Assembly: GCA_031427625.1 (NCBI GenBank)
Contig: JANPNV010000102.1
Span: 1-12,608, forward strand
Length of the DNA: 12,608 bases
Source of the DNA: JADKIH01 sp031427625
Lineage (GTDB): Bacteria; Bacteroidota; Bacteroidia; AKYH767-A; 2013-40CM-41-45
Direction of reading: 5' to 3'
Part shown: positions 7,158-12,608 of the stretch, one piece after another
How positions within the stretch are numbered: position 1 is the stretch's first letter
Layout: each line of letters begins with the position of its first letter
Translations under genes and position numbers: made by a program
The notes under the pieces: model-generated
What the model was told of the DNA's origin: nothing
Seen by the model: only the letters and a program-made list of their open reading frames with translations
The model's database searches: none

Positions 7158-8627
7158 TTACTTAAGTACTATTCTCCTCACTACATCGCCCTTTTCAAAA
7201 GCGGCTCTGATCACATAAACACCAGGAGAGAGATTATTCCTGTCTACATCATAGACGAATTGCCCGTTACCTTTTATCGATCGGATAACTCTGCCTGTAA
7301 GATCACTTATAGTGATGTATTCCAGTTTTGTAAATGCTGCATCAACGGCAATATTGAAATTTCCTGAAGCAGGATTCGGATATAGTTTCACAGACTTCTC
7401 GAGAAATTCTACATCATTGATTCCTACATTCAATCCCATGGCTCTATACATTCTTGGACAAACATAACCTTGAACAGTATCAATGTATGCCATTCCTTTT
7501 GCCTTACTCATGTCAGGATTCGAAGCATGGCTGGCTGCGTTATTTGTACAAGTAGAATCCCACCATTCCCACGGACCGGCTTCACCAGTTAGTGGTCCGG
7601 GAGGATCGCCTCTAACAAGTGGACAAAGTCCATCATAACCATCATTCAGCATATTAGCTCTAACAGTAAACGGATCTGAAAGTCCAAGGAAACGGAAGAC
7701 ATCGTTATTACCAAAAAGATCGGCGCTTCTGTTAATGTTATAACTGCCACTTACGTTTACAACGAATTGTCCGGTTGTCGGTACTATTACAGGACCATAA
7801 GTGTATGGAGCGAATGGATCGTTTGGAACATGGATATTCACCATTGGAACATCGCCTGCCTGCATCCAGGAAGAATCTCCCATTGCACCACCCATGTTGA
7901 AGATGAAATTAATAGCATTGCTATATCCCGGATTGTTAAGAGCAGGCTGATTTAAGCCGCTGCCTCCGATACCGTCCCAGTCACCCGACAAAGTAGTGTC
8001 TACATAAGGATTACCCGTTGTAAAGTTGAAAAATTTTGTAAGTGTTATGTCGGTATAAGAATTAGCCGTTGCATAGGCAAGTGCCACATAACCGCCTGAA
8101 CCCTGACCACCTATTGCAATCTTCGTTTCGTCGACCATGTAAGGATTACCCATTGTTGCAACTGTCTTTCTGAAATAGCGAACAGCAGATTTTGCATCCT
8201 GTAAAGCACGGTATACTGCGTTAAGAAGTGTACCTGTACGAGTATCCTGATCACCGCCAGGATTCCATCCCAGACGATAATTCAATGATGCAACTATGTA
8301 TCCTTTTTTGGCAAGGCGGTTACACATTTCAACAGAAGCGCTGTCGCTTTTGTCTCCTGTGCACTGACCGTTTAAAGGAACAGGAAGAAAACTACCAGTG
8401 TGAAGATAAATAACCAGCGGGCGGATAATTGCTGTGTCGCCAGCCGGCTCATAAATATCCATCTTTAATGTATCCAATGCCGGTGAACCGGAAATTACAG
8501 AAACATTATAGCCATAAACAACATCTGCTGTAATATTTACAGAGGCAAATACGCTATCAAGATATCGCTGCTGTGCTTGCAACGAAAAGCTTAAAGCAAG
8601 AAAACATATTAGTACAATTTTTTTCAT
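7158..8627 (-). CDS. Secreted alpha/beta-hydrolase paralogue with altered nucleophile site and T9SS domain
   Basis: A 489-residue protein with signal peptide (MKKIVLICFLALSFSLQA), an alpha/beta-hydrolase domain and a T9SS type A sorting domain (about 411-489: SVKLYPNPASGNFNI ... GVYVIRA ... RRIVLK). It is clearly paralogous to the neighbouring esterase: NYRLG (116-120), AVYRALQDAKSAVRYFR (137-153), NPGYSNAINFIFNMGGAMGDSSW and VNIHVPND align with the partner. The elbow, however, reads GGQGSGG (173-179) where the partner has GGSSAGA, so the nucleophile position is Gly176 and a Ser falls one place later (Ser177). The oxyanion motif is HTGSF, not HGGSF. Asp270 and a candidate His367 remain. About 50-60 extra residues lie before that His (about 316-366), rich in Pro, Gly, Trp and Cys (GPWEWWDSTC). 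It may be an inactive, binding-type hydrolase relative or use a displaced Ser. The start at 8627 is fixed by the signal peptide. It is 78 bases downstream of the receptor gene. Confidence 0.85.
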   Translation of the reverse strand: MKKIVLICFLALSFSLQAQQRYLDSVFASVNITADVVYGYNVSVISGSPALDTLKMDIYEPAGDTAIIRPLVIYLHTGSFLPVPLNGQCTGDKSDSASVEMCNRLAKKGYIVASLNYRLGWNPGGDQDTRTGTLLNAVYRALQDAKSAVRYFRKTVATMGNPYMVDETKIAIGGQGSGGYVALAYATANSYTDITLTKFFNFTTGNPYVDTTLSGDWDGIGGSGLNQPALNNPGYSNAINFIFNMGGAMGDSSWMQAGDVPMVNIHVPNDPFAPYTYGPVIVPTTGQFVVNVSGSYNINRSADLFGNNDVFRFLGLSDPFTVRANMLNDGYDGLCPLVRGDPPGPLTGEAGPWEWWDSTCTNNAASHASNPDMSKAKGMAYIDTVQGYVCPRMYRAMGLNVGINDVEFLEKSVKLYPNPASGNFNIAVDAAFTKLEYITISDLTGRVIRSIKGNGQFVYDVDRNNLSPGVYVIRAAFEKGDVVRRIVLK

Positions 8628-8641
8628 GGAGTTGATCAGTT

Positions 8642-8675
8642 TAATTTTGATGCAAATTATAAATTAAACCAAAAC
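8642..8675 (-). promoter_or_regulatory. Possible Bacteroidota-type promoter before the hydrolase pair
   Basis: On the minus strand, between the receptor stop and the hydrolase ATG, the sequence CTTGTTTTGG is followed by TATAATTTGC, which resembles the -7 element TAnnTTTG with one extra base; an upstream TTG could serve as the -33 element, but the spacing is shorter than usual. Weak support for an internal promoter that would let the hydrolases be made separately from the receptor. Confidence 0.3.
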
Positions 8676-8705
8676 AAGACTGATTACCCTGAAAAATATA
8701 TTTTG

Positions 8706-11486
8706 TCAATCGGCCAGATTCACCAAAACGGAAATATAGGCCAAACGGCCAATTAGTGGCCCGCCATATACCTGATACACCTTATTATTTAAAATATTCG
8801 AGGCTCCGGCTTTTATTGTTGTATGGATTGACTTAATCATATGATTCACCTGAAAATCCACAATAGAGTATGAATTGACAAATCCGGTAAATTGAGGCGA
8901 TCCTTCAAAGCGGAAACCTTCTATCCATTTATAGTTCAAATTGAATCCTGTTCGCTGAATGTGTGCTCCAAAAATTCTGGCATCGATATCGCGGCCATTG
9001 AAGCCTAGGTTAAATTTATTAACAGGTGTATTAAATGCAGGTATCAACGGATCGGTCGAATTACGACGATCGAGGTAGTTATATGTATAGTTACCCGTTA
9101 ATGCAAAATACTTTCCGACGAAATAATTAATACCAATTGACCCGCCTTGCGTTACAACCATATCTGAAGCATTTGATGCTATCCTGTATACCTGATAGGA
9201 CTTCAGACGATTTTGAAATGGAGGATTTTCAAATGCGATTTTTGCACCAATCCTGTAACCAATGAAGTCTGTATAAAAACTAAAGTAATAATTGGCATCG
9301 AGAAAAACATTTTTAAAAAGTGTTGCCCGATATCCGACTTCTACTGTTTTAACTTTTTCGGGTCTGACCGGATCCAGTGAGAAATATTTTACAAGCGATT
9401 TATCAAGTGTAGGACTGTTCGTGTAAATCTGAAGAGAAGGTATGGTAGCCAATGAATCATACCCTGTAATGTTTCCGAGAAGTATGGCCCGACCGACATT
9501 ATAATAGAGATACTGATCAGACATAGTCGGATTCCGTATGGCCGATGAAAACGATACACGAAGGATCTGATCCTTATTCAAAAAATAAACTGCTGAAAGT
9601 GCCGGCGAAACCAATGCCTGGAAGTTTTCATTCTTATCAACCCTGACGGTCAGGTTTAATTTTAGTTTATCGTTTAATACCTTTTTTTCAAATCCAGTAT
9701 AAAATCCATATTCATTATTAGAAATTTTCTGTGATGCTGTATCACTGAAGATTGTTCCTGACGATGAGGGACGATATAATCTCAGGTTGCCGCCTACGAT
9801 AATGTCCATTACCGTAGGTGTAAATTTATATTCTCCCTGTACATGATAGAGCGCTGACTTATCATAGAACCCGCTGCCACCTTCTTTGTAGGTCTTCCGA
9901 CTGGAAACTGAATTCAACAAAGAATCAAATCGTGCTGTTCCGGGAGCATAATACTCATGATTCTCCGACGACAATGCACCATTGTTTGCATAGTCTTCCG
10001 CACCATTATGCCATCCAATAACAGTGTCGGAATAAAGCGCCATTACTTCATTCGCTTTTGTGGTATCGTATGGGAACTGGTACGGAGGAAAGCCCGGGAG
10101 ATTATGCGCTCTGTTAAAAACATCATTATAAATCCAATAGTTTCTATAATCTCTGCTCCACTGATTATCGGGCTTCGCCGCATTTTGCATGAGAATGGCT
10201 GTGAATACTGCATCATATGATTTTCCTGCATCTTCATTGGTAGCATAGGCCCGTAAAAAGAATTTGTTTTCTTTTCGAATTTCTATCCTGTTCTGAAAAA
10301 AAAGTATGTCGTTCAGACTATAACGATTATCCCCCTGATAAACAGTTGTACCTGTTCCAAAATTTGAAGCAAGAATAAGTTCTGCCTTCCCTAACTTATA
10401 GTGAAATGCTACGGCTGTTTTAAGATTCTTAGAATTGTAATTTACAATATCTTTTTCCAGATACCCTGAACGATACCATCTTTTCAGTCCGGGATATTGC
10501 GCCTGTTGTGAAAGACTAGTTGCATTATTTGAACCCGTGATGTCTTCGTCGCCATATCTGTTTACTGCATCATATCCTCCCGGATTATTTATTCCATCAG
10601 CAGAGTTAGAAGATGCTGAAAGATTATTTGCCTCCCAATCATGCGCTTTCATATAAAAGATATTGAGCTTATAACCGAACTTCTCTTCGCCGTTTTTGTT
10701 TTTAAAAACCTGAGCCCAGCGAATAGCTGTCTCAAACAAATTTCTTTCACCCATTTTCACTGATGCTTCCAGACCTGGCTTTACAAACGGACTCCGTGTT
10801 GTCATGCTGATTACACCATTGAATGCATTCGGTCCGTAATAGGCCGTACTTGCGCCAGCAATCATATCAACTTTCAAAACATCCAGTTCTGAAGATCCCA
10901 AAAAATTTCCCAGAGAAAAACTTAATCCGGGCGACTGATTATCGACGCCATCAATTAATTGAAGAGATCTCACAGGCGAAGTACTGTTGAATCCGCGAGT
11001 ATTAACTACTGTAAAGCCAAGCGATGCACTTGTCAGATCAACACCTTTCAATGAACCAAGCGCCTCGTAAAAAGATGTCTGCGGACATTCCTTAATTCCA
11101 ATCAGGTCGATCGATTCGATTGTAAGTGGCGCCTCCTTTTGTTTTTCCGAAATCCTGCTTCCTGTGATTTCCACATTTTTCAGATTTATCTCCTTCGACT
11201 TTAGTTTTACCTGAACGACGGTAGTAACATCACCTAGCGTAATCTCCTGTTCTTCAAATCCAACATAGGAAATAACAAGTATATAGGGTGGTAATTTGTC
11301 GGATTGAATTTCAAATTTTCCGTCGACATCTGTAATCGCTGCAATATTGGTACCTTTTATTCTAACGACTGCACCAATTATCTTTTCTTTCTTCGCCTCA
11401 TCGGATATGACACCCTTGATGATCTGTGCAAATGAAAAAACCGAACCTTGTAAAATAAAAAGTAAACATAGCAGCGTCTTAGTCAT
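8706..11486 (-). CDS. TonB-dependent outer-membrane receptor with carboxypeptidase-regulatory-like domain
   Basis: A 926-residue receptor that would import a substrate across the outer membrane using TonB-ExbBD energy. Order: signal peptide (1-20, LLFILQGSVFSFAQ); carboxypeptidase D regulatory-like domain about 23-98 (IKGVISDEAKKEKIIGAVV ... YVGFEEQEI), usual for Bacteroidota receptors; a TonB-box-like segment NLKNVEITGSRI (101-112); plug about 116-232 with LQLIDGVDNQSPG and GASTAYYGPNAFNGVISMTT; then a barrel to the C-terminus. The length is normal and no frameshift is seen. The C-terminus ends VLVNLAD without the common terminal aromatic residue. No SusD-like lipoprotein is adjacent, so it is not a classic SusCD pair. 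The neighbouring secreted hydrolases suggest the imported ligand may be a product of ester cleavage, but that is inference. The ATG at 11484-11486 gives a good signal peptide. TACATTG on the minus strand about 25 bases upstream is a possible -7 element. Confidence 0.93.
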   Translation of the reverse strand: MTKTLLCLLFILQGSVFSFAQIIKGVISDEAKKEKIIGAVVRIKGTNIAAITDVDGKFEIQSDKLPPYILVISYVGFEEQEITLGDVTTVVQVKLKSKEINLKNVEITGSRISEKQKEAPLTIESIDLIGIKECPQTSFYEALGSLKGVDLTSASLGFTVVNTRGFNSTSPVRSLQLIDGVDNQSPGLSFSLGNFLGSSELDVLKVDMIAGASTAYYGPNAFNGVISMTTRSPFVKPGLEASVKMGERNLFETAIRWAQVFKNKNGEEKFGYKLNIFYMKAHDWEANNLSASSNSADGINNPGGYDAVNRYGDEDITGSNNATSLSQQAQYPGLKRWYRSGYLEKDIVNYNSKNLKTAVAFHYKLGKAELILASNFGTGTTVYQGDNRYSLNDILFFQNRIEIRKENKFFLRAYATNEDAGKSYDAVFTAILMQNAAKPDNQWSRDYRNYWIYNDVFNRAHNLPGFPPYQFPYDTTKANEVMALYSDTVIGWHNGAEDYANNGALSSENHEYYAPGTARFDSLLNSVSSRKTYKEGGSGFYDKSALYHVQGEYKFTPTVMDIIVGGNLRLYRPSSSGTIFSDTASQKISNNEYGFYTGFEKKVLNDKLKLNLTVRVDKNENFQALVSPALSAVYFLNKDQILRVSFSSAIRNPTMSDQYLYYNVGRAILLGNITGYDSLATIPSLQIYTNSPTLDKSLVKYFSLDPVRPEKVKTVEVGYRATLFKNVFLDANYYFSFYTDFIGYRIGAKIAFENPPFQNRLKSYQVYRIASNASDMVVTQGGSIGINYFVGKYFALTGNYTYNYLDRRNSTDPLIPAFNTPVNKFNLGFNGRDIDARIFGAHIQRTGFNLNYKWIEGFRFEGSPQFTGFVNSYSIVDFQVNHMIKSIHTTIKAGASNILNNKVYQVYGGPLIGRLAYISVLVNLAD

Positions 11487-11530
11487 AGCGGATTTTAGGA
11501 TGGAGGTACAATGTAGCAGGAAAAGTTAAA

Positions 11531-11620
11531 ATCCTGATAGCTATCGGGAAAAAGTTAAAAATAAAGAATTGTTTATTAATACTATAAATCAGGAGTGCTA
11601 TCGGGAATAAGTTGAAATCG
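11531..11620. repeat. Two imperfect direct repeats with GCTATCGGGAA core
   Basis: Two copies of about 32 bases, starting at about 11531 and 11588 (57 bases apart), share GCTATCGGGAA followed by AAGTT and AAA. The first copy contains a near-palindrome CCTGATAGCTATCGGG; in the second the left half has drifted (CAGGAGTGCTATCGGG), which weakens the palindrome. They fill the middle of the 235-base spacer upstream of the receptor gene and downstream of the biotin-carrier gene. A dispersed intergenic palindromic (REP-like) element or a regulator site is possible; I cannot choose from this window alone. The rest of the spacer shows nothing clear. Confidence 0.55.
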
Positions 11621-11721
11621 AAGAGTAGCCTGGCCTTGATATATTGATTAGTTTGATGACCCTTAGTTAGACGTCGAACATTTACATTATTCAATATTCA
11701 ATTTTCCTTAAAAAATCTTCC

Positions 11722-12216
11722 TTAAAAAAGGTTGACCATAACCTGATTCTTCTCCACCTTATCTCCCTTTATCACATGAATCTTTTTCACTATTCCATCA
11801 CCGGGAGCTTTTAAAATATTCTCCATCTTCATGGCCTCTAACACTACGATGGCATCGCCCTTTTTTATCTCCTGATTGTTTTCTACCATTACCTGCAAGA
11901 CCATTCCTGGCATTGGAGCTACAATGTTATTTACCTTCTTGCTGGATGTTTCGTCGATGCCCATCTGTAGCAACAATTCGTCGTACCTGTCTTTCAACTG
12001 AACATTTATCACCGACTTGCCTACTAATATTGAAAATGACTTCGTTTCTTTATCATGAGAAAGAATTTCGGCTGTGTATGAACGGTTGTTCAGAAGAATA
12101 TGAAACTTCCCATTACTATATTCTATAACATCAGCAGGAAAAGGCTTCCCATCAATCTCTGTAATTTCTTTGCTGTCTAATTGAAAAATATTTTTTCCGA
12201 TGATTGCTTTGTACAT
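11722..12216 (-). CDS. Biotin carboxyl carrier subunit of an acyl-CoA carboxylase (biotinyl domain)
   Basis: A 164-residue protein whose last ~70 residues form a biotinyl/lipoyl-attachment domain: IVAPMPGMVLQVMV (98-111), EIKKGDAIVVLEAMKMENILKAP with the EAMKMEN motif and biotin acceptor Lys130, then DGIVKKIHVIKGDKVEKNQVMVNL. The N-terminal ~95 residues (IFQLDSKEITEIDGKPFPADV ... RSYTAEILSHDKETKSFSILV) match the extension found on Bacteroidota carrier subunits of acetyl/propionyl-CoA carboxylases. Lys130 would carry CO2 from a biotin carboxylase to a carboxyltransferase. Neither partner is beside it here, which is unusual but not impossible, and which acyl-CoA is used cannot be told. The open frame runs on into a repeat array through a TTG at 12330, adding a repetitive LGSWF-type leader; I reject that and use the ATG at 12216, which begins MYKAIIGKN and follows a TATCTTCG promoter-like element by only four bases. 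Confidence 0.9.
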   Translation of the reverse strand: MYKAIIGKNIFQLDSKEITEIDGKPFPADVIEYSNGKFHILLNNRSYTAEILSHDKETKSFSILVGKSVINVQLKDRYDELLLQMGIDETSSKKVNNIVAPMPGMVLQVMVENNQEIKKGDAIVVLEAMKMENILKAPGDGIVKKIHVIKGDKVEKNQVMVNLF

Positions 12217-12220
12217 GATG

Positions 12221-12253
12221 CGAAGATAGCAATAAGGGAGAACCAAGAGCAAA
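12221..12253 (-). promoter_or_regulatory. Putative promoter of the biotin-carrier gene, -33 inside the repeat array
   Basis: On the minus strand TATCTTCG (12228-12221) closely resembles the Bacteroidota -7 consensus TAnnTTTG and lies four bases before the ATG, implying a very short or absent 5' leader. A TTTG (12253-12250) lies 21 bases upstream, within the spacing range seen for -33 elements in this phylum, and is made by the junction of the first two heptamer units of the right-hand array. Prediction from motifs only. Confidence 0.4.
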
Positions 12254-12411
12254 GAACCAAGAATCAAGAACCAAGAGAAAAGAACCAAGAACCAAGAACC
12301 AAGAGCAAAGAACCAAGAACCAAGAATCAAGAATCAAGAACCAAGAGCCAAGAACCAAGAGCCAAGAGCCAAGAATCAAGAGCCAAGAAACAAGAGCCAA
12401 GAAACAAGATT
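12244..12411. repeat. Heptanucleotide tandem array, 24 units (right)
   Basis: Exactly 168 bases divide into 24 seven-base units without an indel. The common units are CAAGAAC, CAAGAGC, CAAGAAT and AAAGAAC; the last units drift to CAAGAAA and CAAGATT. The dimer CAAGAGC-AAAGAAC of the left-hand array occurs here twice (12244 and 12300). Same strand orientation as the left array, about 12 kb away. It separates the divergent biotin-carrier gene and the + strand gene that begins at 12543, so it lies in the 5' region of both. Almost free of stop codons on the minus strand, which creates spurious LGSWFLV-repeat frames. Confidence 0.95.
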
Positions 12412-12470
12412 ATCAGCTAAACGCAGAAACAAACACAGACAAAAGACAAAATACAATTTACATAAGACAT

Positions 12471-12498
12471 AGGACTATCGACTTAGGACTATCGACTT
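12471..12498. repeat. 14-bp tandem duplication of different sequence
   Basis: AGGACTATCGACTT occurs twice in immediate succession. Fourteen bases is two heptamers, and nearby sequence also shows a 7-base step (GACAAAA twice at about 12438-12451; AAAGACT after the duplication). It lies between the heptamer array and the start of the + strand gene at 12543. Confidence 0.8.
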
Positions 12499-12542
12499 AA
12501 AGACTAAACAAAAAGAATATAAACCAATAAAAACGAAAAACC

Positions 12543-12608
12543 ATGTTAGAAATGATGGAAGGATTAGAAGAGTACAACAATGCGGGAGCATTGTTTGGAA
12601 TAGACGGG
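12543..12608 (+). CDS. Start of an unidentified gene, cut by the window end
   Basis: An ATG preceded by an A-rich stretch (TAAAAACGAAAAACC), the usual start context in this phylum, opens 22 codons without a stop to the last base (begins MLEMMEGLEEYNNAGALFG). Too little is visible to name a family; it does not look like the start of a biotin carboxylase or of a carboxyltransferase. Divergent from the biotin-carrier gene, with the right-hand heptamer array between them. Confidence 0.55.
   Translation, partial: MLEMMEGLEEYNNAGALFGIDG

Noticed and set aside
9957..10246. Overlapping frames on both strands inside the receptor gene
   Set aside because: They lie within the continuous 926-residue receptor frame and have no independent support.
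12152..12400. Minus-strand membrane-like protein with repeated LGSWFLV
   Set aside because: The apparent hydrophobic heptapeptide follows from a 7-base DNA repeat read in triplets; it overlaps the real carrier gene in another frame.
12181..12420. Coding frame on the + strand with a repeated KNQEPRT-type sequence
   Set aside because: It is the translation of the heptamer array plus antisense of the biotin-carrier start; no initiation context and no domain.

Overview
The window looks like the chromosome of a Bacteroidota bacterium, probably near the Sphingobacteriia/Chitinophagia/Cytophagia. The evidence is three secreted proteins ending in type IX secretion (T9SS) type A sorting domains (the 'YPNP/FPNP...GIYF/GVYV' C-termini), a large TonB-dependent receptor with an N-terminal carboxypeptidase-regulatory-like domain, low G+C, A-rich sequence rather than strong Shine-Dalgarno sites before starts, and TAnnTTTG-like promoter elements. 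I see no tRNA, rRNA, CRISPR array, transposase, integrase or phage gene.

Layout. Positions 1-266 are a perfectly phased heptanucleotide tandem array (consensus CAAGAAC/AAAGAGC) that runs in from outside the window. It is followed on the + strand by pdxA (328-1395, vitamin B6 synthesis). A convergent minus-strand outer-membrane beta-barrel protein (1468-2235) comes next, then a divergent 318-bp intergenic region with a dyad, and a stand-alone response-regulator receiver protein (2554-2964, +). From 4702 to 3245 (minus) lies a secreted right-handed beta-helix protein with a T9SS tail, and upstream of it a secreted protein joining a TonB-C-terminal-like fold to two TPRs (4941-5756, minus). The central block is all minus strand, read from right to left: a TonB-dependent receptor (8706-11486), a secreted alpha/beta-hydrolase paralogue whose catalytic serine appears to be lost (7158-8627), an intercistronic GC-rich hairpin (7115-7141), and an apparently intact secreted alpha/beta-hydrolase (5851-7098). 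At the right, a biotinyl-domain carrier protein (11722-12216, minus) is separated from the start of an unidentified + strand gene (12543-end) by a second heptanucleotide array (12244-12411) of the same consensus and orientation as the first.

How the parts may work together (inference). The receptor plus the two secreted hydrolases form a plausible surface hydrolysis-and-uptake unit without SusD. The hydrolases would be exported by Sec and then T9SS and attached at the cell surface, and the receptor would import a product. No substrate can be named from sequence. pdxA, the biotin carrier and the receiver protein look like independent transcription units.

The strongest unexplained signals are: (1) the two heptanucleotide arrays, 38 and 24 units with no indel, lying immediately upstream of genes, one of which may supply a -33 promoter element; (2) the paralogous hydrolase pair in which one copy has Gly in place of the nucleophilic Ser; and (3) the hairpin between them. 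None can be called a proven new system from one window.
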